Origin: an uncultured Bacteroidota bacterium
GTDB lineage: Bacteria > Bacteroidota > Bacteroidia > Flavobacteriales > Flavobacteriaceae
Reading direction: 5' to 3'
DNA: 53,625 bases
NCBI GenBank assembly: GCA_902560045.1
Contig: CACEKJ010000008.1
Coordinates: 1 to 53,625, forward strand
Shown: in pieces, positions 17,614-25,847 of the stretch
Layout of the letters: every line of letters begins with the position of its first letter
How positions within the stretch are numbered: the stretch's first letter is position 1
Program-made: the position numbers and the translations under genes
The notes under the pieces: model-generated
Told to the model about the DNA's origin: nothing
Database searches by the model: none
Seen by the model: only the letters and a program-made list of their open reading frames with translations

Positions 17614-20207
17614 CTACCAATTCTAAAAGTAGCTTTAACTAAAAAGGTGTTTTCAGGTCGAGAGTCTCTAATATTATCAATTAAGTTTCCGAATAAATTA
17701 TTATTGATATCAGTAAAATTATTTATTCCTTGAGCCCAAACAAAATACAATTCAGCTCCAGCTTTATATTCCCACCTCAAAACTAAATTTGATTTAAATT
17801 GTACGCTAGTAAAGTCAGGATTGCCAAAACTATAATCAATATTATTATCTAAGTCTTCATCAATGTAGTAGGTATTGTTTTCAAATGAAATTTGCTCAGG
17901 ATTATATGCTATGAATCTATCATTTAATTTTTCAGCCGTTGAATTAGTTACATACTTAAACTGATCATAATTAGCTTTGAATATGAACGGCTGACCATAA
18001 TATTGGATTGATAAATTTGGATTTATCAAGTAATTTAATCTAATTGAAGTTGATATGCTTTCATTGTCTATTCTACCTAAAATATATCTATTGATTTCAC
18101 CAAATTCTCTCGTGGTTAAATACTGTGATAGGTTTGGGTTAGTTCTGTATTCGGGTGAAATAGAAATTGAGAAATTACTAAAGGGTCTATAACTAAATTC
18201 CATATCAACGGTAAAAAAAGAAAAATTGTTTTCCTTTGCTTTGCTGTAAAGCATTCCAAAAGTATAAGTAAACTTTTTTCTTGAATCACTTATTAACCAG
18301 CTACCAATATAATTTTCCTCTGAAAATTTCCATCGAGGTCCTCCTCTTAAGTATGTGTTGATGAAAATTTTAGGCTTATGAGCTGCCATTGAGCGAAGCA
18401 TAAAATTATTTTTAAATATTAAGAAACTATTTAATCCGAATTGCGTGCGGTTATGATTTCCTTGAAAATCGTAGGTGGAAAATTGCTCAAAACCAATTTC
18501 AATTGATCTGAAATTTTTTGTAGGTTTTAAAGTTCTATACCCAATATTTAAAGCTTGAATTTTATTATCTGCTTGTTTTAAATATCCTATGTCATTAAGT
18601 TCAAGTTCAGGGGAATACCAGTCAAACCCTGCATTATAGGTCCAGTTTCCTCCAGCTTGTCTACCTAAAGTGAAAGTTCCTCCAGTTCCTGTTAGTGATG
18701 TCCTGTTTTCATTTACAGAAACATGGTCAGCATCAACTCTTTGAAACAGATGAACTATTGAATTTTGTGTTCTAGTAATAGACTCTTTACTCCCTTTAAC
18801 CTTACTCATAACTATTTTACCGTCAAAAAAATAATCCTTGTTATTCCATTGATGTTTAAAATCGATTCCAGCTGAAAAAGCATTCTTATGTAAAAAATCC
18901 AGGTTTTCATCAAGATTAAATCGACGGGTATTTGTAACAATTCCTCCTATATAGCTATTACTGTTATTGTAGTCTTTTTGAACTCTAGCAACTAGGTAAT
19001 TTGTTTGTGGCTCAACTAACTCTTTTCTTGTATTTTGGCCATCACTTATCTTTGCAAATTCGTCAGAAGTAACACTTTCGAGTAATCCAATTGACCAGCC
19101 ATTATTCGTCTTTCCCGATATTTTTACAGCACCCAATATAGTGGTATTAGCGGGTTGACTAGAATATTCATTCTGGTTCAGAGATGGATACCTGCTAGGT
19201 GATTTCCCTATTCTTCTTGAAAAGAAAAGATTATCATTTTGCCCCAAAAAACTAAAATCAAATATATTTTTACCCTCAACAAAAAATGGTCTTTTTTCAT
19301 CAAAAAATATTTCAAACCCATCAAGAGTAATAGCCGATGGATCTGCCTCAACTTGTCCAAAATCTGGATTAATTGTTAAATCTAAAGTTAAGTCACTAGT
19401 TATATTAATCTTGCCATCAATTCCAAAATTAGTCTTTAAATCTGATCCGTCTCTAAAAGGATTGCCCAGTTCAGTATCGTAAGAATTATACTCGACTAAA
19501 GAAAATGGTTTAATTTCATAATTTAGTTTAGGTGTTATTTTTGAAATCCCTTTAATTTCTCCACTTTCAGAAATCCAACCAGCAGAACCTGCAGGAACTC
19601 TGTCCCATAAAGACTGCTCATTTTTTTTAAAATCAATTCGCATAATATTAAATCCCCATATTTGATTTTCATTATTTGAAAATCTTAACTGACTAAAGGG
19701 GATCTTCAATTCTGCATTCCATCCATCCTCAACAATTTTTGTCTTAGAATACCATACAGCATTCCAGTTCTCATCCTCTTTATCTCCATTGCCACTTGCA
19801 AACATATCGACCTGAGTCCCAGCAGAGGATAAACAAAACATAAATGAAGAAAGTTTATCATTGTTAGAATCAATGCCAATCATTATGGCATCACCTTCTA
19901 ATTGATCTCTTCTACTTAGTCTGTTTACAATTTCATTGGGATCATTAATTGATTTTACAAAAATATAAACAGCATTATTATCATATAATAATTTATATTT
20001 TGTTTGGTTAGTAGGTTGAGTGTTTTCTTCAGGCTGAAATTCTATAAAGTCAGATGACCATTCAACTTGATTCCAAGCAAGATCAGAAATATCTCCGTCA
20101 ATTATGGGAGATAAATTGTCTTCAATTTTTTTGGTAAAATATGTTTTCTTGTCAGTCTGGGCTAAGCAAATACTAATAGAAAAAAAGAATAGTGTCAGAA
20201 GTCTCAT
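17610..20207 (-). CDS. DUF5916 protein: CBM9-like domain plus outer-membrane barrel
   Basis: An 865-aa outer-membrane protein with a signal peptide (cleavage near residue 16, LAQ). Residues 30-200 form a carbohydrate-binding family 9-like domain: DNLSPIIDGDISDLAWNQV at the start and a GWNAELKIPFSQLRF strand near 165. From about residue 220 the DUF5916 region begins, with GFEIFFDEKRPFFVEGKN near 295 and a long series of amphipathic strands that ends in FLVKATFRIGS. Family members are frequent in marine Bacteroidota, and their substrate is unknown. It overlaps the upstream small gene by 4 bp. Confidence 0.88.
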   Translation of the reverse strand: MRLLTLFFFSISICLAQTDKKTYFTKKIEDNLSPIIDGDISDLAWNQVEWSSDFIEFQPEENTQPTNQTKYKLLYDNNAVYIFVKSINDPNEIVNRLSRRDQLEGDAIMIGIDSNNDKLSSFMFCLSSAGTQVDMFASGNGDKEDENWNAVWYSKTKIVEDGWNAELKIPFSQLRFSNNENQIWGFNIMRIDFKKNEQSLWDRVPAGSAGWISESGEIKGISKITPKLNYEIKPFSLVEYNSYDTELGNPFRDGSDLKTNFGIDGKINITSDLTLDLTINPDFGQVEADPSAITLDGFEIFFDEKRPFFVEGKNIFDFSFLGQNDNLFFSRRIGKSPSRYPSLNQNEYSSQPANTTILGAVKISGKTNNGWSIGLLESVTSDEFAKISDGQNTRKELVEPQTNYLVARVQKDYNNSNSYIGGIVTNTRRFNLDENLDFLHKNAFSAGIDFKHQWNNKDYFFDGKIVMSKVKGSKESITRTQNSIVHLFQRVDADHVSVNENRTSLTGTGGTFTLGRQAGGNWTYNAGFDWYSPELELNDIGYLKQADNKIQALNIGYRTLKPTKNFRSIEIGFEQFSTYDFQGNHNRTQFGLNSFLIFKNNFMLRSMAAHKPKIFINTYLRGGPRWKFSEENYIGSWLISDSRKKFTYTFGMLYSKAKENNFSFFTVDMEFSYRPFSNFSISISPEYRTNPNLSQYLTTREFGEINRYILGRIDNESISTSIRLNYLINPNLSIQYYGQPFIFKANYDQFKYVTNSTAEKLNDRFIAYNPEQISFENNTYYIDEDLDNNIDYSFGNPDFTSVQFKSNLVLRWEYKAGAELYFVWAQGINNFTDINNNLFGNLIDNIRDSRPENTFLVKATFRIGS

Positions 20208-20656
20208 TGAAGAACTTTTCTTAGAAAAATATTTTTGTTAATCTTTTGATTTTTTTCTTTGAGAAAAAGAATGTCATCTTCTAAAATCCATTTATTGTTT
20301 TCTGAGCCGATATTTATTTTTTTGTTTAGAGAATCATCTATTACTATTTCATTATCAACGATTGACCATTTAATTTCTTCCTGTTCTTCATATTCTAAAA
20401 AGTCTACGGTAAGTAAAGCTGTATTATTTTTTTTAAAAAGCACATACATATCAGCTGAATCGATAATATCTTCAGCAAATCCAGATGCTAACTCAACAGC
20501 CATTTTTTTAAGCATATCAAGATTTTTAATTTCCTCTTTTAAGAGCTGTTTCACTTTTACCTTTACCTCCCACTTACCAATTATATCTGATTTAGTAATT
20601 TTATTTTGGGAAAATGAAATTGAAAAAATTAATAAAAAGAAATAAATGATTCTCAT
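20204..20656 (-). CDS. Small secreted lipocalin-like protein
   Basis: A 150-aa protein with a Sec signal peptide ending near residue 16 (FSQ). The mature part opens with ITKSDIIGKWEVKVKVK, the usual first strand of lipocalin-like domains, followed by strands separated by acidic turns. I recognise no specific family. It overlaps the start of the DUF5916 gene by 4 bp, so the two are probably translated together and may act at the same membrane. Confidence 0.65.
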   Translation of the reverse strand: MRIIYFFLLIFSISFSQNKITKSDIIGKWEVKVKVKQLLKEEIKNLDMLKKMAVELASGFAEDIIDSADMYVLFKKNNTALLTVDFLEYEEQEEIKWSIVDNEIVIDDSLNKKINIGSENNKWILEDDILFLKEKNQKINKNIFLRKVLQ

Positions 20657-20674
20657 GTTATTGATTTGAATAAA

Positions 20675-21451
20675 TTAGAATTTTAGATGCCTGACAGTAT
20701 CCGTATTATCATATTTAATTATTTCTCTTAAGGAAGCAATTCCAAGTTCTAAATGATTCTTATCATATAATTTTGAATTCTTGTCATCCTCTTTATTGGT
20801 TTTTATTCCGTCTGGGATCATCGGCTGATCTGTTACTAGAAGTAATGCACCTGTAGGAATTCTATTGTGAAACCCAACAGAAAATAAAGTTGCTGTTTCC
20901 ATATCAATGGAATAGGCTCTAACTTTTTTTAGGTATTTTTTAAACTTTAAATCAAACTCCCAAACCCTTCTGTTTGTGGTAAAAATTGTTCCTGTCCAAT
21001 AGTCTGTTTTATTATACTTAAGAGCAGAAGATATTGCTCTTTGTAAAGAAAATGATGGCATTGCCGGTACTTCAATAGGGAAATAATCATTTGATGTTCC
21101 TTCCCCTCTGATTGCCCCAATGGGTAAAATATAATCTCCTATTTGTATTCGATTTTTTAGGCCGCCGCACTTACCAAGAAACAATACTGCTTTAGGCATC
21201 AATGCTGTCAATAAATCCATTATTGTCGCTGCATTAGGGCTGCCCATACCAAAATTTATTATTGTAATATTATTATGAGTAGATGAGGGCATGTTTTTAC
21301 CTAATCCGTCAACTTCAACATTATTTAAAGATGCAAAATCATCGACATATTTTTGAAAATTTGTCAATAATATATATTCTCCAAAATCTGGAATATTAAC
21401 ACCTGTATATCTAGTTATCCAATCTTTTACTATTTCTTTTTTTGTTTTCAT
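20675..21451 (-). CDS. amn: AMP nucleosidase
   Basis: A 258-aa purine-nucleoside-phosphorylase-superfamily enzyme of the Bacteroidota AMP nucleosidase type, which splits AMP into adenine and ribose 5-phosphate. Motifs: NFGMGSPNAATIMDLL near residue 66, LFLGKCGGLKNRIQIGDYI near 89 and SIDMETATLFSVGF near 179, in which Glu binds the ribose. The GEGTSNDYFPIEVPA segment contacts the nucleotide. It lacks the N-terminal regulatory domain of the E. coli enzyme. A strong terminator precedes it at 21471-21498. Confidence 0.88.
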   Translation of the reverse strand: MKTKKEIVKDWITRYTGVNIPDFGEYILLTNFQKYVDDFASLNNVEVDGLGKNMPSSTHNNITIINFGMGSPNAATIMDLLTALMPKAVLFLGKCGGLKNRIQIGDYILPIGAIRGEGTSNDYFPIEVPAMPSFSLQRAISSALKYNKTDYWTGTIFTTNRRVWEFDLKFKKYLKKVRAYSIDMETATLFSVGFHNRIPTGALLLVTDQPMIPDGIKTNKEDDKNSKLYDKNHLELGIASLREIIKYDNTDTVRHLKF

Positions 21452-21468
21452 AGTACAAAGTTAGTAAA

Positions 21469-21498
21469 TAAAAAAAACCCCGAAAATCGGGGTTTTTT
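21469..21498. terminator. Intrinsic terminator
   Basis: The hairpin AACCCCGA-AAA-TCGGGGTT has long A and T flanks and can act on both strands. It lies 3' of the minus-strand NTF2-like lipoprotein gene (stop at 21517) and upstream of amn. Confidence 0.85.
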
Positions 21499-21516
21499 AT
21501 TTCACAAAAACAAAAT

Positions 21517-22017
21517 TTAATCTTGTTGTGGAATTCCTTGTGAATTTACTCTTGGAGACCAATGAGAGTGCATTACCTTCCATTCTCCGTTATCGTTTAC
21601 CCATGTTTGAGATGCCCTAGTTGCATAACCAACATTCTGCTCACCGTCTTCAAAATTAATGAGACCATCTGCATCAAATGTGATAACAGCTGTGTTCATA
21701 TCTGAAGACATAAAAACTTGATGGTTTGACATTTCAAATGTGCCAAAATCCCATCCCCTGGTTGTATTTGTAACCTGTTGTTCGTCTTGAGCAACAAGTG
21801 TTGATCCATTTGAATTATAAATTGTAGTTCCCAGATCTGATGAAATCCATTTACTAGCTGTATCCCAATCTTGGGTAATATACGCTTGCTGATAATCATT
21901 AGAGGCAGAAATTAAATCTGCTGATAATTGTTCTGAATCAACTTTTTCTGTAGTAACATCTGCGTTGTTACAGGAAAAGCTAAACATTAGAGCAAGTAAA
22001 AAAATAAGTTTTTTCAT
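21517..22017 (-). CDS. NTF2/SnoaL-like lipoprotein
   Basis: A 166-aa lipoprotein with lipobox FSFSC. The mature region fits the NTF2-like fold: ISASNDYQQAYITQDWDTAS as the first helices, a middle NTTRGWDFGTFEMSNHQVFM segment, and a C-terminal SQTWVNDNGEWKVMHSHWSP strand pair that is typical of DUF4440/SnoaL-like proteins. It has the same length as the lipoprotein at 4602-5102 and may be a distant paralogue. It ends at a terminator. Confidence 0.78.
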   Translation of the reverse strand: MKKLIFLLALMFSFSCNNADVTTEKVDSEQLSADLISASNDYQQAYITQDWDTASKWISSDLGTTIYNSNGSTLVAQDEQQVTNTTRGWDFGTFEMSNHQVFMSSDMNTAVITFDADGLINFEDGEQNVGYATRASQTWVNDNGEWKVMHSHWSPRVNSQGIPQQD

Positions 22018-22083
22018 AATTAAAAATAATTTGTTAGTAATATAATAACTATGAAAAACAAAAATTATTGTGTGAGGAATTCT

Positions 22084-22524
22084 TTATTCAGCTGAAGATC
22101 TGCTGATAGTATATTCAAGAAGTAAAAGTACTATTATTATGGAACCATTAGCAACAGCAAGTTCTAAAATACTTGCATTGTTATTAGAAAGGGCGTTAAT
22201 TGCTGAAACTCCAATCACAACAAAGAAATAAGTCATTTCTTTAACTTTAATTGTTTCAGTTCTAAATCTAAGAATTGCAAAAATTGCAAAAAGACCAAGG
22301 GCAAATCCTAAGTCTAATTTTACATTACTAAGCAAAAAACAAAGTAAGAATGTGATTAGTCCTGCGGAATTATAAGTAAAGAAAAATTCGTTAAGTGACT
22401 TCTTACCTTTATTATTATATCTTAAATAGATGAATTTAGAAATAAAAAAAACAACAAAAAGATTTAATAAAAGAATTGTAATTAAATCTGACAAGTCCTG
22501 ATTATTTGCAAAAATTAAATCCAC
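22084..22524 (-). CDS. DUF4956 membrane protein
   Basis: A 146-aa protein with four predicted membrane helices. The DUF4956 signature is clear: GFALGLFAIFAILRFRTETI near residue 70 followed by KEMTYFFVVIGVSAINAL. In other bacteria this family is found with polyphosphate-VTC or tubulin-binding-like genes, but no such partner is here. The gene stands alone. Confidence 0.85.
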   Translation of the reverse strand: MDLIFANNQDLSDLITILLLNLFVVFFISKFIYLRYNNKGKKSLNEFFFTYNSAGLITFLLCFLLSNVKLDLGFALGLFAIFAILRFRTETIKVKEMTYFFVVIGVSAINALSNNNASILELAVANGSIIIVLLLLEYTISRSSAE

Positions 22525-22637
22525 AATAAGTATTTTTTAGTTGCGCCTGCAATTAAGAAAAAAAATGAAAGAAATCCTAATCATATTTAAGTTTTAAAAC
22601 AGTTTTGTAAATTGTTATAAACTATAAGCAAATAAAA

Positions 22638-22727
22638 ATGGAATGGTATAAAAAAAATAGAAAGTATCTTTTTGCAGTAATAGTCTGCTGGTTTATTTAC
22701 AGACTGGTTACTTCGATGATATATTAA
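22638..22727 (+). CDS. Small single-pass membrane peptide (29 aa)
   Basis: An ATG-initiated 29-codon frame with a basic N-terminus (KKNRKY) and one hydrophobic stretch, LFAVIVCWFIYRLV. It fits a small membrane protein. Its stop overlaps the stop of the convergent gene at 22724 by 4 bp. No homologue recognised; it could be chance. Confidence 0.35.
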   Translation: MEWYKKNRKYLFAVIVCWFIYRLVTSMIY

Positions 22728-23044
22728 TCAAGCATATATTTTATTGCAAGTGAGCTTTTAGAAAATGATATTTTTAATTCATTTTCTTTTTCATTACCCC
22801 TTTTGATTTTTAAGGATAAGTGGTTTGTATTATAAAATTTATTAATTAGGTCACTCAAGGGAATTCCTTCAAGTATTGGTTTCTTTTTTTGTTTTTTGAA
22901 TATTGTATTTATTGTAAGCTGCGAATTGTTATTAATTTTGAATTCTTCAAACGAGATATTTTTAAATTGTATAATATCTGCGCTGCCATTAGAAAACAAT
23001 AATAACCCCTGAAAGAAAAAAACACAAAATAATAGTTGCTTCAT
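22724..23044 (-). CDS. Small secreted protein, unknown
   Basis: A 106-aa protein with a signal peptide (MKQLLFCVFFFQGLLLFSNG). The mature 86 residues are basic, with KKQKKKP in the middle. I recognise no family. It is divergent from the repeat-containing lipoprotein at 23140, and the two share the intergenic region holding the TATGCATGCATA palindrome. Confidence 0.6.
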   Translation of the reverse strand: MKQLLFCVFFFQGLLLFSNGSADIIQFKNISFEEFKINNNSQLTINTIFKKQKKKPILEGIPLSDLINKFYNTNHLSLKIKRGNEKENELKISFSKSSLAIKYMLD

Positions 23045-23094
23045 AATTTTGAAGGTACAAAATAATTTTAATTGTTAATTTTAATTTAATGAAT

Positions 23095-23124
23095 TATGCA
23101 TGCATAGTATTTTTTGTATCTTCG
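23095..23124 (+). promoter_or_regulatory. Palindrome TATGCATGCATA with adjacent -7-like box
   Basis: A perfect 12-bp palindrome (23095-23106) is followed after 10 bp by TATCTTCG (23117-23124), a near match to TAnnTTTG, and 15 bp later by the ATG at 23140. The arrangement of palindrome, T-rich spacer ending in TTG and -7 box copies that at 15441-15472. Confidence 0.45.
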
Positions 23125-23139
23125 AAAAAATATTCGCAG

Positions 23140-24486
23140 ATGAAAAAATATATCTACTTCTTATTATTATCGATTTTTGTTGTTTCATGTTCTAATTCTG
23201 ATCCAAATCAGCCAATTGAAAATATGTCATCTGCTGAGCATATTGAACTTATAAAAAATCATAATGGTAAAATAGAAATTAGTTTTGAGGAACTGCCCGA
23301 AGCTTCCAAAAACTACATTAATTCACTTGAAAATAATGTTACAACAGGACAAATATTACATGCTGAAAGTTTAGGTTACGAAGTTCAAATCAATCGAGAA
23401 ACTAAAAGTTTAGTTTCCCTTTTGAACATGATTTATATTTACTTTGATCAAGATGGCGAACTGCTTTTTGACGATGATTATGATGAAAATAACGATGGAA
23501 ATTATGATGTTTTTGAGCAATGGGAAAACTTTATGTGTTTTGATGTACAATTTCCAATTTCAGTGAATATGCCTGATGGTTCTCAAATTTCTATTGGGAA
23601 CGAAAATGAATTATTTGAAGCTGTTGAATCCTACTATGAGATGAATGACGAATTTGAAGGTTTACCAGAAATAAATTTTCCATTCAATATCATTTTTTAT
23701 TTTGAAGACGAAAACGGAAATGAAGCAGAGGATATTGTAGGTGTTGAAAGCTATGAAGATCTTGAAATGTATTATGAATGGTGTGAAGAAGATTGGGGTA
23801 ATGATGAGGGTGAAAATTACTGGGCACAGATCGATTGCTTTGATCTAGTTTACCCAATTTCCATTATGAATCCTGATGGGGAGATTCTTTCTGTTAATAG
23901 TGAAGAAATATTAAATGAATATGTTGAACAATGGTATACTGATAATGAATGTAATGATGATGAATGTGGGGGATTTGAAATAGTATTTCCTTTGACGGTT
24001 GAATATTATTCTGAAACTAATGATCTAATTCAGGCTGTTACAATTAATTCAGAAGAAGAATTATCAAATTATATTGAAGAGTATTGTTCAGATGATGCCT
24101 GCCCAGAAATTTATGAGCCAGTATGTGGTTCTGATGGTAATTCATATTCCAATTATTGTTATGCAGAATCTGCCGGAATATATGACTATTCTGCAGGTGA
24201 ATGTGACGATGATGAAGAAGTAGATACATGTGGAGAAATTGTTTTCCCTGTAACTGTGGAGGCTCCAAATGGTGAGCAGTATACAGGAAATAGTGAAGAG
24301 GAAATTTATGAGTTTATGGAAGAGTGGTTTTCAAATAATTGTAATAATGTAGAGTGTGATGATGCTGAATTTGAAATTGTTTATCCAATAACGATGGAAT
24401 TTGTCTCAGAAAATGAGGTTGTGACGGTTGTTGTTCAATCCGAGGAAATGCTCAGTTCTTTAAACGAGCAATTTTGTGGAGACTAA
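23140..24486 (+). CDS. Acidic repeat lipoprotein with embedded Kazal domain
   Basis: A 448-aa, strongly acidic lipoprotein. I use the ATG at 23140, which gives a normal signal peptide with lipobox FVVSC; an ATG at 23089 would place 17 extra residues before it. The mature part has six repeats of 40-50 residues, each starting with a (F/Y)P(I/L/F/V) strand (FPISVNMPDG, FPFNIIFYFED, YPISIMNPDG, FPLTVEYYSE, FPVTVEAPNG, YPITMEFVSE) and ending in a SEEE-type helix. They alternate between two types, giving three pairs. Between the second and third pair sits a Kazal-like module, EPVCGSDGNSYSNYC. Kazal domains inhibit serine proteases. The repeats are unknown to me. Confidence 0.75.
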   Translation: MKKYIYFLLLSIFVVSCSNSDPNQPIENMSSAEHIELIKNHNGKIEISFEELPEASKNYINSLENNVTTGQILHAESLGYEVQINRETKSLVSLLNMIYIYFDQDGELLFDDDYDENNDGNYDVFEQWENFMCFDVQFPISVNMPDGSQISIGNENELFEAVESYYEMNDEFEGLPEINFPFNIIFYFEDENGNEAEDIVGVESYEDLEMYYEWCEEDWGNDEGENYWAQIDCFDLVYPISIMNPDGEILSVNSEEILNEYVEQWYTDNECNDDECGGFEIVFPLTVEYYSETNDLIQAVTINSEEELSNYIEEYCSDDACPEIYEPVCGSDGNSYSNYCYAESAGIYDYSAGECDDDEEVDTCGEIVFPVTVEAPNGEQYTGNSEEEIYEFMEEWFSNNCNNVECDDAEFEIVYPITMEFVSENEVVTVVVQSEEMLSSLNEQFCGD

Positions 24487-24579
24487 TTATATGTCTTAAA
24501 AAACAAACATCTTTCAGAGGACACCTTAATTATTTTTTTCTTAACTTAAAGTTCTAACTATTTAATAACCAATTAATTA

Positions 24580-24675
24580 ATGGGATACAAAAATGAATTT
24601 TTTATGTACCTATGGGTCACCCTAATTATTTATGCTATTCTATATACTTTTTACAAAAAATATATAAAAAAGTAA
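24580..24675 (+). CDS. Small single-pass membrane peptide (31 aa)
   Basis: An ATG-initiated 31-codon frame with one hydrophobic span (YLWVTLIIYAILYTFY) and a basic tail (KKYIKK). It ends 1 bp before the stop of the convergent gene at 24677. It could be real but too short to assign. Confidence 0.35.
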   Translation: MGYKNEFFMYLWVTLIIYAILYTFYKKYIKK

Positions 24676-24676
24676 T

Positions 24677-25057
24677 TTACATAGATCTAATTACTGGCAC
24701 ACCTAGAATACCACTAACACAATACTCTGTTGTTAGCGAAACTAATTCTCCAAACATTTTTTCTCTTTCTTGACCTAGTGCCATATGTGCTTGGCATCCC
24801 TCAGGACCACGATAAATTTCTGTAATTCCATAGAGTGTGTTTCCAGTTTCACCACTTGCAGGATCTAAAGGATTATTGAATTCTGGACTTTTAAGTACAG
24901 CGTAACATAATACTATAGGTTCAATATTACCCTCTAAATGATGAGTTTCTTTCATAAAACTTTCGTGCGTATTGAGAAAGGTTTCCATTCTGTCAGTTTG
25001 ATCATTTGGGACTTTAAAAGCTATATGAAAGCCAAAAGAGTCAGTTGTAATTTTCAT
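24677..25057 (-). CDS. ABM-like small protein
   Basis: A 126-aa cytoplasmic protein. Its alternating strand-helix pattern, with METFLNTHESFMKETHH in helix 1, a Tyr- and Ile-rich ITEIYRGPEGCQAHM strand and a C-terminal helix, resembles dimeric alpha/beta barrel (antibiotic-monooxygenase-like) proteins, but no catalytic residue is recognisable. It stands alone. This is a fold guess only. Confidence 0.55.
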   Translation of the reverse strand: MKITTDSFGFHIAFKVPNDQTDRMETFLNTHESFMKETHHLEGNIEPIVLCYAVLKSPEFNNPLDPASGETGNTLYGITEIYRGPEGCQAHMALGQEREKMFGELVSLTTEYCVSGILGVPVIRSM

Positions 25058-25151
25058 TTTAATCAGATTTAATTTAAATTCAATATACTAAAATTTAAAT
25101 TTTAGAGATTAGTTAATTGTTAAATAATTTAATAATTTGTTCAATCATTAA

Positions 25152-25847
25152 ATGAATAGAAAAATCTCACATAAAATCAGAAGAGTACATCGATATCTAG
25201 GCCTTTTTTTAGGCCTACAGTTTTTAATGTGGACAATTAGCGGTCTGTATTTCAGCTGGACTAATCTTGATGAAATTCATGGTGATCAATTTAAAAATTT
25301 AAACTACCAACCAATAGCATTTGATAGTTTGATTAGCCCATCCAGTATTAATCATTATGAAGCAATAAATAAAATTGAAATTAGAGACATTAAAAAAGAA
25401 CCTTATTTTCTGATAAATGACTCCTTTCTATATAATGCAAGAACTGGTAAACTTAAAAATAAAATTTCACAGGAAGATGCAATTTATATTGCAAATAATC
25501 ATATGAAAGAGGGTTTAGAAATTTCTAGTATTGAAACAATTTATGAAACAGGTAAGCATCACGAATATAGAGAAAAGCTTCTTCCTGCATATGTTATAAA
25601 TTATAAATCAAATGAAAATATAAAAGCATATATATCCATTGAAAATGCAAAATTTCAAACCGTCAGACACAGAGACTGGAGATGGTTTGATTTTTTATGG
25701 ATGACACATACTATGGACTATGAAGGAAGAGATGATTTTAATAATACCGTTTTAAGAATTTTCTCATTACTAGGTCTTATAACAGTTATGAGTGGATTTT
25801 CACTTTGGTTTGTATCTTCCCCAACAATAAGAAAATTTTTAAATTGA
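25152..25847 (+). CDS. PepSY-associated membrane protein
   Basis: A 231-aa protein with the PepSY-TM architecture: a basic N-terminus (KIRRVHRYLGLFLGLQ), a first membrane helix with FLMWTISGLYFSW, a periplasmic PepSY-like region (about residues 70-165) and a C-terminal FDFLWMTHTMDYEGRDD plus helix. Such proteins occur with ferric-siderophore and flavin-linked redox systems. The stop codon overlaps the TTG start of the monooxygenase gene by 3 bp, which suggests one operon. Confidence 0.8.
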   Translation: MNRKISHKIRRVHRYLGLFLGLQFLMWTISGLYFSWTNLDEIHGDQFKNLNYQPIAFDSLISPSSINHYEAINKIEIRDIKKEPYFLINDSFLYNARTGKLKNKISQEDAIYIANNHMKEGLEISSIETIYETGKHHEYREKLLPAYVINYKSNENIKAYISIENAKFQTVRHRDWRWFDFLWMTHTMDYEGRDDFNNTVLRIFSLLGLITVMSGFSLWFVSSPTIRKFLN

